Shown: in pieces, positions 34,113 through 42,135 of the stretch
Numbering within the stretch: the first letter of the stretch is position 1
Layout: each line of letters starts with the position of its first letter
From: Flavobacterium psychrophilum
GTDB lineage: Bacteria; Bacteroidota; Bacteroidia; Flavobacteriales; Flavobacteriaceae
DNA: 64,000 bases
Direction of reading: 5' to 3'
Assembly: GCA_945890865.1 (NCBI GenBank)
Contig: CAMDDB010000006.1
Span: 62,001 to 126,000, forward strand
Translations under genes and position numbers: made by a program
The notes under the pieces: generated by a model
What the model saw: the letters and a program-made list of their open reading frames with translations, nothing else
Databases searched by the model: none
What the model was told of the DNA's origin: nothing

Positions 34113-34607
34113 TTATTTGCTCAATTTAGTATTTAAATCGATCATCTTTATGGCGGCTATAGCTGCCTCAATCCCTTTATTACCATGCTTACCACCGCTT
34201 CGGTCCATTGATTGTTGTAGCGTGTTATCGGTTAGTACACAAAAAATGGTAGGTACATCATACAATAAATTCAAATCTTTCATCCCTTGGGTTACCCCTT
34301 CGCAAACAAATTCGAAATGCATAGTTTCACCTTTAATAACGCAACCTATAACGATAACAGCATCTATATCCAATTTTTCATGCATCTGTCTCGCCCCAAA
34401 AATCAATTCGAAACTACCTGGAACATTCCATCTGATAATATTTTTAGAAGAGGCACCACAATCTACCAATGCCGAATAGGCTCCTTGAAATAAACCTTCT
34501 GTAATTTGTTCATTCCATTCTGAAACAACAATCCCAAACCGAAAGTCTTTCGCGTTTGGGATTGTGTTTTTATCGTAATTGGATAAATTTTTATTTTCTG
34601 TAGCCAT
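34113..34607 (-). CDS. ribH: 6,7-dimethyl-8-ribityllumazine synthase
   Basis: Condenses the ribityl uracil with dihydroxybutanone phosphate in riboflavin synthesis and assembles as a pentamer or 60-mer. 164 residues. Key segments: FGIVVSEWNEQITEGLFQGA at the substrate strand, VPGSFELIFGARQM, IGCVIKGETMHFEFVCEGV with the phosphate-binding region and histidine, and a C-terminal GGKHGNKGIEAAIAAIKM. It is two bases after the TPR gene; other rib genes are not in the window. Confidence 0.96.
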   Translation of the reverse strand: MATENKNLSNYDKNTIPNAKDFRFGIVVSEWNEQITEGLFQGAYSALVDCGASSKNIIRWNVPGSFELIFGARQMHEKLDIDAVIVIGCVIKGETMHFEFVCEGVTQGMKDLNLLYDVPTIFCVLTDNTLQQSMDRSGGKHGNKGIEAAIAAIKMIDLNTKLSK

Positions 34608-34609
34608 AC

Positions 34610-35389
34610 TTATTCGGTCATCGCAATATAGGCATCAATATTCATACCTTCTTTAGAAGTTTCATACTTTTCTTTGATTTCAACAAACAATTTATTGGCT
34701 TCTGCTTTTTTGCCAGAAACAACTAATAGCTGGGCAGCTTTAAACAAGAATCGTGGTGTTGTAAAATCGTTTTCTGTAGCTTCAGCAGCTTTTTTGTAGT
34801 ATGAAATGGCATCGTCAACTTTATTGGTTTCCGATAAAGCATCTCCAATGGCACCAATGGCAAGTGGTTTCAATACAGCATCTTCTGAATTAAATTTTTC
34901 TAAATAAGCGATTGCATTTTTATAATCACCCGTATTTAAATAAGAAATTCCTGCATAATAATTCGCCAAGTTACCAGCGGCTGTTCCTGCATATTCTTCA
35001 GCAATACCTACAAATCCTAATTTCCCTTCACCACCTTTAAGTGCTAAATTGTATAATGAATCTGGTTTTGTGGTCGCATCAACTGCTTGTTGAAAATATT
35101 GTTGTGATTGAAAAATTTCGTTGGCTGCTTTATCTTCCTTAGGCTCAACAACAAATTTGTTATATAAAACATATCCTAGAGTTGCCAGGGCAATTACTCC
35201 AACAACCGTTAAAATCAATTTCTGATTTTTAGCTACCCAATCTTCCGTTCTAGAAGCGGTCGCATCTAATGTATTGAAAACCTCAGCGGTAGTACTATCG
35301 CTAACATCAATTACTTCGTCAAAATCTTTTTCAACTTTAGCGTCCTCGGGTTTTGGTGCTTTGTATCCTCTTTTGTTATATGTTGCCAT
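34610..35389 (-). CDS. Membrane-anchored tetratricopeptide-repeat protein
   Basis: 259 residues: a charged cytoplasmic N-terminus of about 57 residues, one membrane helix at 58-77 (LILTVVGVIALATLGYVLYN), then a periplasmic TPR region with LANYYAGISYLNTGDYKNAI, IGDALSETNKVDDAISYY and KAAQLLVVSGKKAEANKLF. This is the layout of YfgM-like envelope chaperone adaptors; direct homology is not shown. It lies upstream of ribH with a two-base gap and a -7 box at 35412-35419. Confidence 0.85.
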   Translation of the reverse strand: MATYNKRGYKAPKPEDAKVEKDFDEVIDVSDSTTAEVFNTLDATASRTEDWVAKNQKLILTVVGVIALATLGYVLYNKFVVEPKEDKAANEIFQSQQYFQQAVDATTKPDSLYNLALKGGEGKLGFVGIAEEYAGTAAGNLANYYAGISYLNTGDYKNAIAYLEKFNSEDAVLKPLAIGAIGDALSETNKVDDAISYYKKAAEATENDFTTPRFLFKAAQLLVVSGKKAEANKLFVEIKEKYETSKEGMNIDAYIAMTE

Positions 35390-35411
35390 TTATATTAAAT
35401 TTAATGAGGTG

Positions 35412-35419
35412 CAAAAATA
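35412..35419 (-). promoter_or_regulatory. -7 box of the TPR-ribH transcript
   Basis: Minus-strand TATTTTTG, full consensus, 22 bases before the TPR gene ATG. Confidence 0.45.
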
Positions 35420-35474
35420 TAATATTTATTAAAATTAAAAACCATTTTAGTAGATATTTTTAACAAATTCGCTA

Positions 35475-35482
35475 TACTTTTG
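35475..35482 (+). promoter_or_regulatory. -7 box of the recF transcript
   Basis: TACTTTTG, a full TAnnTTTG match, 42 bases before the recF GTG; no convincing -33 TTG. Confidence 0.45.
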
Positions 35483-35524
35483 TAAAATATCTTATTTTTA
35501 GCCTTCAATTAAAGTACCAAAATA

Positions 35525-36604
35525 GTGTTTTTAAAACAATTATCGCTTCTAAACTACAAAAATTTAGCCCAAATAGAATTTGATTTTGAGGCTAAAATTA
35601 ATTGTTTTGTGGGTAAAAATGGGGTAGGTAAAACCAACATATTAGATGCTATCTATCATTTGGCTTATGGTAAAAGTTATTTCAATCCGTTGGCCACTCA
35701 AAACATAAAACATGGCGAAGAGTTTTTTGTAATTGATGCCCTACTTGAAAAAAACGACAAAGAAGAAAAAATTGTTTGTAGTTTGAAAAAAGGGCAAAAA
35801 AAAACGATCAAACGCAATGGAAAAGCCTATGAAAAGCTTTCGGAACACATTGGTTTTATTCCCTTAGTTATTATTTCGCCTTCCGACACCGATTTAATTG
35901 TGGAAGGTAGCGAAACACGTCGAAAATTCATTGATAGCGTAATAGCTACATTGGATACCACATATTTACAAGTATTGATTCATTACCAAAAGACACTTAC
36001 GCAACGTAATGCATTGCTCAAATATTTTGCGCTCAATCGAACTTTTGATGCCGATAATTTATCCATTTACAACGAGCAATTGAGTCATTCGGGACAAATC
36101 ATTTTTGAAAAAAGAAAACAATTTTTAGAAGCATTTGTTCCCATTTTTGAAAAACACCATGCTACAATTTCGGGAGGCAACGAAAAAGTAGCCTTACACT
36201 ATGAAAGTCAATTATTCGAAACGAATTTACTCCAGCTTTTAAACGACTCCTTGGCAAAGGATAAAATCATTCAGTATACCTGTTCTGGTATTCATAAGGA
36301 TGATCTGGTTTTTGAAATTGATGGATATCCAATTAAAAAATTTGGTTCACAAGGCCAACAAAAATCATTTTTAATTGCACTAAAATTAGCGCAATTTGAA
36401 TTTGTAAAAAACCAAAGTAACACTTTGCCCATACTATTATTTGATGACATTTTTGACAAATTGGATGCGTACAGAGTCCAACAAATCATCAACATGGTTA
36501 ACGACGATGTGTTTGGCCAAATTTTTATTTCAGACACCCATCCCGAACGCACCGAAGACATCATGAAACAAACCCATAAAACCTATAAACTATTTTCCTT
36601 ATGA
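35525..36604 (+). CDS. recF: DNA replication/repair protein RecF
   Basis: SMC-like ATPase that helps load RecA at gapped DNA. The start is GTG at 35525 ([21 protein letters not shown]). 359 residues, standard. Walker [10 protein letters not shown] is at about residues 30-38, the signature-like [17 protein letters not shown] is near 277, and Walker B with D-loop is [13 protein letters not shown]. The TGA stop overlaps the next ATG (ATGA), so translation is coupled to the rhodanese-thioredoxin gene. No dnaA or dnaN is nearby, so this is not the classic origin cluster. Confidence 0.96.
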   Translation: MFLKQLSLLNYKNLAQIEFDFEAKINCFVGKNGVGKTNILDAIYHLAYGKSYFNPLATQNIKHGEEFFVIDALLEKNDKEEKIVCSLKKGQKKTIKRNGKAYEKLSEHIGFIPLVIISPSDTDLIVEGSETRRKFIDSVIATLDTTYLQVLIHYQKTLTQRNALLKYFALNRTFDADNLSIYNEQLSHSGQIIFEKRKQFLEAFVPIFEKHHATISGGNEKVALHYESQLFETNLLQLLNDSLAKDKIIQYTCSGIHKDDLVFEIDGYPIKKFGSQGQQKSFLIALKLAQFEFVKNQSNTLPILLFDDIFDKLDAYRVQQIINMVNDDVFGQIFISDTHPERTEDIMKQTHKTYKLFSL

Positions 36605-37290
36605 AAAAAATAATAAACTATAGTTCCTTAATTATTCTACTATTTACTGCTAGTTGCACAAACAGTCAAAATTTTAAAAGTGTGGAAGTGTCCGAATTCA
36701 AATCTACCTTAGAAAAAAACTCAGACGTACAACTACTAGATGTGAGAACCCCGGGAGAATATGCCGGTGGGTACATTAACAATGCCCAAAACATAGATTG
36801 GAATGGTAGCGATTTTGACACCCAAGTTGCTGCCTTGGACAAAAGCAAACCGGTACTCGTTTATTGCTTAGCGGGTGGTAGAAGCAAAAAAGCGGCATCT
36901 CATTTGAGTGCATTAGGTTTTAAAACAGTAATGGAATTGGATGGCGGGTATTTAGCCTGGAGCAAAGCCCATCCTGAAGCAAATGCCACTTGGAAAGGAA
37001 TGACAAAAGAAGTGTATGCTAAATTATTAACCACCGATAAAGTTGTAGTCATTGATTTCTATGCTGAATGGTGTGCACCGTGCAAAAAAATGGCTCCGTA
37101 TTTAGAAAAAATGAATGCAGAATTAACCAACAAAGTAATTATTCATCGTATTGATGCCGATAAAAACAAATCGCTTTTTAATGCTTTAGGTTATGAAGGC
37201 TTGCCAGTTGTATTGGTATACAAAAATGGTACAGAGACTTTCAAAAAAAATGAATTTGTGAGCGAAGAAGAATTGAGAAAAGCACTATAA
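36601..37290 (+). CDS. Rhodanese-thioredoxin fusion lipoprotein
   Basis: 229 residues. The N-terminus is a lipoprotein signal with lipobox TASC (C19). A rhodanese domain covers about residues 28-125, with [20 protein letters not shown] and active-site C89 in [14 protein letters not shown] thioredoxin domain follows (about 135-229), with the redox motif WCAPC (C158, C161) in [12 protein letters not shown] and a cis-proline-like GLPVVLVY. Its location is therefore the periplasm or outer membrane. The fusion suggests sulfane sulfur taken up on C89 is reduced by the C158/C161 pair; that is inference. It overlaps recF by four bases and is 19 bases before murB. Confidence 0.92.
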   Translation: MKKIINYSSLIILLFTASCTNSQNFKSVEVSEFKSTLEKNSDVQLLDVRTPGEYAGGYINNAQNIDWNGSDFDTQVAALDKSKPVLVYCLAGGRSKKAASHLSALGFKTVMELDGGYLAWSKAHPEANATWKGMTKEVYAKLLTTDKVVVIDFYAEWCAPCKKMAPYLEKMNAELTNKVIIHRIDADKNKSLFNALGYEGLPVVLVYKNGTETFKKNEFVSEEELRKAL

Positions 37291-37309
37291 TCCCTTTTAC
37301 CTTTATCAA

Positions 37310-38317
37310 ATGAACATCATACAGAATCAATCGTTAAAAAAATACAATACTTTTGGAATCGATGCCAAAGCTAAAGAATTCGTCGCTGTAAACTCTATTT
37401 CAACTTTAATTGAAGCAATTGCCTCTACAAAGGATCTCTTTATTTTAGGAGGTGGTAGCAATATGTTACTTACGCAAGACATTCAAAAATTAGTGGTTCA
37501 CGTTAATTTGAAAGGGATAGAACTGATTGATGAGAACGAAGATTTTGTAATTGTAAGGGCACAAGCCGGAGAAAACTGGCATGAATTTGTACTTTGGTGT
37601 ATTGATCAAAATTTTGGTGGCATTGAAAACTTATCCCTAATTCCAGGAAACGTAGGCACTACAGTCATACAAAATATAGGGGCTTACGGTGTTGAAATTA
37701 AAGACACCATGTTTTCCTGCGAGGCACTCAATCGAAGTACATTGGAAATAGAAACATTTACTAATGTACAATGCCAATTTGACTATCGAGAAAGTATTTT
37801 TAAAAATGAATTGAAAGAGCAATATATTATCACAGCGGTCAGTTTTAAATTATCCAAAAAAAATCATGCGGTTTCTACAAATTATGGTGCAATAGAAGCC
37901 GAATTATTGAAAAAAAACATACAAAATCCTACATTAAAAGAGGTAAGTAATGCAGTAATTGCCATTCGCCAAAGCAAACTCCCTGACCCCAAAGAATTAG
38001 GAAATAGCGGTAGTTTCTTTAAGAACCCTATCATTTCAAAAACTGACTATGAAAAAGCAAAAGCAGTACATCCCGAAATGCCACACTATGTCGTTTCCGA
38101 GAATAGTGTAAAAGTTCCGGCGGGTTGGTTAATTGAACAAGCTGGTTTCAAAGGAAAACGTTTTGGTGATGCAGGTGTTCACAAAAATCAAGCCTTGGTA
38201 TTAGTCAATTATGGAACAGCGACAGGGGCAGAAATTGTGGCTCTTTCAAAAAATATTCAGCAAACTATTTTAGATCAATTTGGCATAGCCATCGAAGCCG
38301 AAGTAAACATAATTTAA
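37310..38317 (+). CDS. murB: UDP-N-acetylenolpyruvoylglucosamine reductase
   Basis: NADPH-dependent flavoenzyme making UDP-MurNAc for peptidoglycan. 335 residues. FAD-binding FILGGGSNMLLT (about residues 44-55), LSLIPGNVGTTVIQNIGAYG, the fold's FDYRESIFKN segment, the catalytic-serine box KELGNSGSFFKNP, and VPAGWLIEQAGFKGKRFGDAGVH with the terminal part of the active site. The length and the FDYRES segment fit the type I (E. coli-like) enzyme. It follows the rhodanese-thioredoxin gene and precedes a GT2 gene with its own promoter. Confidence 0.97.
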   Translation: MNIIQNQSLKKYNTFGIDAKAKEFVAVNSISTLIEAIASTKDLFILGGGSNMLLTQDIQKLVVHVNLKGIELIDENEDFVIVRAQAGENWHEFVLWCIDQNFGGIENLSLIPGNVGTTVIQNIGAYGVEIKDTMFSCEALNRSTLEIETFTNVQCQFDYRESIFKNELKEQYIITAVSFKLSKKNHAVSTNYGAIEAELLKKNIQNPTLKEVSNAVIAIRQSKLPDPKELGNSGSFFKNPIISKTDYEKAKAVHPEMPHYVVSENSVKVPAGWLIEQAGFKGKRFGDAGVHKNQALVLVNYGTATGAEIVALSKNIQQTILDQFGIAIEAEVNII

Positions 38318-38348
38318 TTGTCCAATCACTTTTTATTTTTTACATTTG
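38318..38348 (+). promoter_or_regulatory. Promoter of the GT2-sigma factor pair (TTG-N20-TACATTTG)
   Basis: TTG at 38318-38320, directly after the murB stop, a 20-base spacer and TACATTTG at 38341-38348, 31 bases before the GT2 ATG. Confidence 0.6.
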
Positions 38349-38379
38349 CTGAATATTAAAATCCGATTATATTTTTTCT

Positions 38380-39486
38380 ATGCTGTTCATTTTATCACTT
38401 ATTTTTATAGGAATTACATTAATACAATTTGTGTATTATGTCTTTATTTTTGGCACATTTTCTTTTGCTAAAAAACAAAACATTACACCCAAAAGATTGC
38501 CCATATCGATCATTATTTGTGCTAAAAATGAAGAAGAAAATATCAAAAAATATTTTCCATTTATTGTGTCGCAAAATTATCCAGATTATGAGATTGTATT
38601 AATAGACGATGCTTCTAGTGATGAAACGCTAGAACTTTTTGAAAGCTACGAAAAACAATATTCCAATGTCAAATTAGTAAAAGTAGAAAACAACGAAGCG
38701 TTTTGGGGAAATAAAAAATTTGCGCTAACACTAGGCATTAAGGCCACTAAAAATGAATATCTTGTTTTTACCGACGCTGATTGTTATCCTGTTTCAACCG
38801 ATTGGTTGTTACAAATTTCTAGTCAATTTACTGTAGAGAAAACTATTGTTTTAGGATATGGAGCCTACGAAAAGGTTAAAAATTCATTCTTAAACAAAAT
38901 GATCCGTTTTGACACTTTACTTACTGCGATACAATACTTTTCTTGGGCAAAACTAGGTAAACCTTATATGGGGGTAGGCCGAAATTTAGCTTATAAAAAA
39001 TCAGAATTTTTTAACGTGCGAGGATTTATGGATCACATGAAAGTTCGCGCCGGAGATGATGACTTATTCATCAATCAAGCGGCAACATCAAGCAATACAA
39101 ATATTGTTTTTAGTACCGATAGTTTTACCTATACAGAAGCAAAGACCAGTTTCAAAGATTGGGTCCTTCAAAAAAGAAGAAACGCCGCTACAACCCATTT
39201 TTACAAAGGATTTGATCGATTTCAATTGGGGCTATTTTTAATATCACAAATCAGCTTCGTACTGTTAGCCATTGTGTTGTTAATTTTCCAATACCAATGG
39301 ATCGTTATTTCGAGTATTATTGTGTTTCGCTACTTATTCACTTGGATTGCAATAGGTAAAGCTGCAGCCAAATTAAAAGAAAAAGATGTTCTCTATTGGT
39401 ATCCATTAATTGAATTAATTGTTATTTTTACACAACTAAATGTGTTTGTAAAAAACATCATTTCAAAACCAGTACATTGGAAATAA
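38380..39486 (+). CDS. GT2 family glycosyltransferase, membrane-anchored
   Basis: 368 residues. One N-terminal membrane helix (LFILSLIFIGITLIQFVYYVFIFG), then a GT-A domain: PISIIICAKNEEENIKKYFP, IVLIDDASSDETLELF, FTDADCYPVS with the DxD metal motif, and RAGDDDLFINQAA near the acceptor site followed by QKRRNAATT. Two or three C-terminal helices follow (LFLISQISFVLLAIVLLIF, WIVISSIIVFRYLFTWIAIG). This is the processive or lipid-linked type of GT2; the sugar is unknown. The 3' end overlaps the sigma factor gene by ten bases. Confidence 0.9.
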   Translation: MLFILSLIFIGITLIQFVYYVFIFGTFSFAKKQNITPKRLPISIIICAKNEEENIKKYFPFIVSQNYPDYEIVLIDDASSDETLELFESYEKQYSNVKLVKVENNEAFWGNKKFALTLGIKATKNEYLVFTDADCYPVSTDWLLQISSQFTVEKTIVLGYGAYEKVKNSFLNKMIRFDTLLTAIQYFSWAKLGKPYMGVGRNLAYKKSEFFNVRGFMDHMKVRAGDDDLFINQAATSSNTNIVFSTDSFTYTEAKTSFKDWVLQKRRNAATTHFYKGFDRFQLGLFLISQISFVLLAIVLLIFQYQWIVISSIIVFRYLFTWIAIGKAAAKLKEKDVLYWYPLIELIVIFTQLNVFVKNIISKPVHWK

Positions 39487-40040
39487 ACGCAGTTCTCATT
39501 CAGAAAAATATTGAACAGGCAAAAAAAGGGGATCAAGTTGCCTTTACTTTTCTGTTGGATTTTTTTTGGAACGAAGTGTATGGTTACATGTTAAAACGTA
39601 CTGAAAACGAAACCGATACCGAGGATATTGTTATTGAAACATTTGCCAAAGCATTTGATAAAATTGCAACCTACAATCCCGAATTTGGATTCAATACTTG
39701 GTTGATTGCCATCGCAAAAAACGTACACATTGACTTGCTTCGAAAAAAGAAATCCTCATTATTTATTGACCTCAACGAAGACGAAGACCGTCAAGCTTAT
39801 TTTGTAGCAGACAATTCCAATTCTGCCGAAGACGAATTGATTATAGAGCAAAATTTAGCTCAACTATTACAATACATTAAACAATTAAAGCCCGCCTATC
39901 AAGAAGTTATTCAAATGCGATATTTCCAAGAAATGAGCTACCAAGAAATGGCCGATCAAATAGATGAGCCGTTGAACAATATTAAAATTAAACTACTGCG
40001 AGCTAAAAAATTATTAGCGGAGATCATTCAAAAAAAATAA
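39477..40040 (+). CDS. ECF-like RNA polymerase sigma-70 family factor
   Basis: 187 residues from a TTG start at 39477 (MEINAVLIQKNIEQAKKGDQ), lying inside the last codons of the GT2 gene. Region 2 shows FTFLLDFFWNEVYGYMLKRT, DTEDIVIETFAKAF and FNTWLIAIAKNVHIDLLRKKK; region 4 shows LKPAYQEVIQMRYFQEMSYQ, EMADQIDEPLNNIKIKLLRAKK. There is no region 1.1 or 3, as in ECF factors. No anti-sigma gene follows; the next gene is lipA with its own promoter. Overlap with the GT2 gene implies coupled expression. Confidence 0.93.
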   Translation: MEINAVLIQKNIEQAKKGDQVAFTFLLDFFWNEVYGYMLKRTENETDTEDIVIETFAKAFDKIATYNPEFGFNTWLIAIAKNVHIDLLRKKKSSLFIDLNEDEDRQAYFVADNSNSAEDELIIEQNLAQLLQYIKQLKPAYQEVIQMRYFQEMSYQEMADQIDEPLNNIKIKLLRAKKLLAEIIQKK

Positions 40041-40135
40041 TCCCTTTTTTATTTCAATTCTCCAACAAATCATAAAACTTTATTAATCTGAATCTTTTTC
40101 TAATTTCTTAGTTCAAAATTCTAAATTTGATATCG

Positions 40136-40143
40136 TATCTTTG
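40136..40143 (+). promoter_or_regulatory. -7 box of lipA
   Basis: TATCTTTG, full consensus, 19 bases before the ATG at 40163. It also argues against an upstream start at 40127, which would precede the transcript. Confidence 0.55.
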
Positions 40144-40162
40144 TCGCTCAAATTATTGGAAC

Positions 40163-41035
40163 ATGAATACTGTTTTAGAATCGATAACGCCACACGCACC
40201 CAAACCAAAATGGCTGCGCGTTAAACTGCCTACCGGTCAAAAATACACTGAACTTCGTGGTTTAGTAGACAAATACAAACTGAATACCATTTGCACCTCA
40301 GGAAGTTGCCCAAATATGGGAGAATGCTGGGGCGAAGGAACTGCAACATTTATGATCTTAGGAAATATTTGTACGCGTTCGTGTGGTTTTTGTGGTGTAA
40401 AAACCGGCCGTCCAGAAACTGTGGATTGGGACGAACCTGAAAAAGTAGCGCGTTCGATCAAAATTATGAACATCAAACATGCGGTAATTACCAGTGTAGA
40501 CCGAGATGATTTAAAAGATATGGGATCGATTATTTGGGCAGAAACGGTAAAAGCCATTCGTCGAATGAATCCCAACACCACACTAGAAACCCTAATTCCT
40601 GATTTTCAAGGAAACACGCGCAACTTAGATCGTATTATCGAAGTAGCGCCAGAAGTCGTTTCGCACAATATGGAAACCGTAAAACGATTAACACGGGAAG
40701 TGCGCATTCAAGCCAAGTATGAAAAAAGTTTAGAAGTATTACGTTATTTAAAAGAACAAGGTATCAATAGAACGAAATCGGGAATCATGCTTGGATTAGG
40801 AGAAACCGAAGAAGAAGTCATTCAGGTTTTACATGATTTAAAAGAAGCTAAAGTAGATATTGTAACCATTGGCCAATACCTGCAACCTAGTAAGAAACAT
40901 TTACCTGTAAAAGAATTCATTACACCCGAACAATTTGCAAAATACGAACAAATAGGAAAAGAATTAGGCTTCAGACATGTCGAAAGCGGACCTTTAGTGC
41001 GCTCTTCCTATCATGCCGAGAAACATATTCACTAA
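40163..41035 (+). CDS. lipA: Lipoyl synthase
   Basis: Radical-SAM enzyme inserting two sulfurs into octanoyl chains on lipoyl domains. About 290 residues from the ATG at 40163; a longer frame from 40127 would start before the -7 box. The auxiliary cluster cysteines are C44, C49 and C55 in [12 protein letters not shown], and the radical-SAM cysteines are C70, C74 and C77 in [44 protein letters not shown] and GLGETEEEV are all present, and the serine ligand region [11 protein letters not shown] is at the C-terminus. lipB is not in the window. Confidence 0.97.
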   Translation: MNTVLESITPHAPKPKWLRVKLPTGQKYTELRGLVDKYKLNTICTSGSCPNMGECWGEGTATFMILGNICTRSCGFCGVKTGRPETVDWDEPEKVARSIKIMNIKHAVITSVDRDDLKDMGSIIWAETVKAIRRMNPNTTLETLIPDFQGNTRNLDRIIEVAPEVVSHNMETVKRLTREVRIQAKYEKSLEVLRYLKEQGINRTKSGIMLGLGETEEEVIQVLHDLKEAKVDIVTIGQYLQPSKKHLPVKEFITPEQFAKYEQIGKELGFRHVESGPLVRSSYHAEKHIH

Positions 41036-41077
41036 AAGTTCAAATTCTAGAACAACTACAACTTCAAAAAAATACTA

Positions 41078-42076
41078 TTGAAAACACGAATTGCAATTAA
41101 TGGTTTTGGAAGAATTGGACGCAATGTATTCCGATTGTTGTTGCATAATCCTACTATAGAAGTGGTGGCTATTAATGACATTGCCGATTGCAAAACAATG
41201 GCGCATTTACTTAAATATGATAGCATTCACGGGGTTTTAAATCAAAGTATTTCGTTTACAGATGACTCCATAAGTATCCACAATAAATCCTATATTTTCT
41301 TTCACGAAAGCGAAATAAAAAATTTAGATTGGAAATCACTAGATATTGATTTTGTTGTCGAATCGACTGGAAAATTTATAACTTTTGAAGAGATCAATTC
41401 TCATATTAAATCCGGGGCAAAAAAAGTAATACTTTCGGCTCCTTCCGATATTGAAGCCATTAAAACAATCGTATTGGGTGTAAACGAACACTTACTCGAC
41501 GGAAGCGAAACCATTATTTCAAATGCAAGCTGCACCACCAATAATGCAGCTCCCATGATTAAAGTAATACAAGAATTATGTGCAATTGAACAAGCCTACA
41601 TTACCACGGTTCACTCCTACACTACTGATCAAAGTTTACACGATCAACCGCACAAAGATCTTCGCAGAGCGCGCGGTGCAGCTCAATCCATTGTACCTAC
41701 GACTACGGGTGCCGCAAAAGCATTAACCAAAATTTTTCCAAGTCTCGACGGAAAAATTGGAGGGTGTGGCATTAGAGTTCCTGTGGCCGATGGCTCCCTA
41801 ACCGATATTACATTCAATGTAAAACGAAAAGTAACCATAGCTGAAATCAATCTGGCATTTAAAAATGCAGCCGCAACTCATTTAAAAGGAATTCTCGACT
41901 ATACCGAAGATCCCATCGTATCGGTAGATATTATTGGCAATCCAAATTCCTGCGTATTTGATGCCCAATTAACTTCTGTTATTGATAAAATGGTAAAAAT
42001 AGTTGGTTGGTATGACAATGAAATTGGTTACTCATCTCGAATTATCGATTTAATCGCCTTCATTTCCAAAAAATAA
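41078..42076 (+). CDS. gap: Glyceraldehyde-3-phosphate dehydrogenase, type I
   Basis: 332 residues from a TTG start at 41078 (MKTRIAINGFGRIGRNVFRL). The NAD loop is NGFGRIGR; aspartate in AINDIADCKTM indicates NAD rather than NADP preference; the catalytic cysteine is in SNASCTTNNAAPM, the base histidine in TTVHSYTTDQ, and NDNEIGYSSR-like DNEIGYSSRIIDL closes the domain. Length and motifs are normal for glycolytic GAPDH, though Flavobacteria often carry a second copy. It is 42 bases after lipA with no clear promoter between. Confidence 0.95.
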   Translation: MKTRIAINGFGRIGRNVFRLLLHNPTIEVVAINDIADCKTMAHLLKYDSIHGVLNQSISFTDDSISIHNKSYIFFHESEIKNLDWKSLDIDFVVESTGKFITFEEINSHIKSGAKKVILSAPSDIEAIKTIVLGVNEHLLDGSETIISNASCTTNNAAPMIKVIQELCAIEQAYITTVHSYTTDQSLHDQPHKDLRRARGAAQSIVPTTTGAAKALTKIFPSLDGKIGGCGIRVPVADGSLTDITFNVKRKVTIAEINLAFKNAAATHLKGILDYTEDPIVSVDIIGNPNSCVFDAQLTSVIDKMVKIVGWYDNEIGYSSRIIDLIAFISKK

Positions 42077-42135
42077 ACTTTTTTTTTAGCAACAAAACAC
42101 TTAAATTGCAAGGGTAATCTTAATTCTAGATCCTT

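Noticed and set aside
40127..40162. Longer start (40127) for lipA
   Set aside because: The -7 box at 40136-40143 would lie inside the gene; ATG 40163 starts the family-like sequence.
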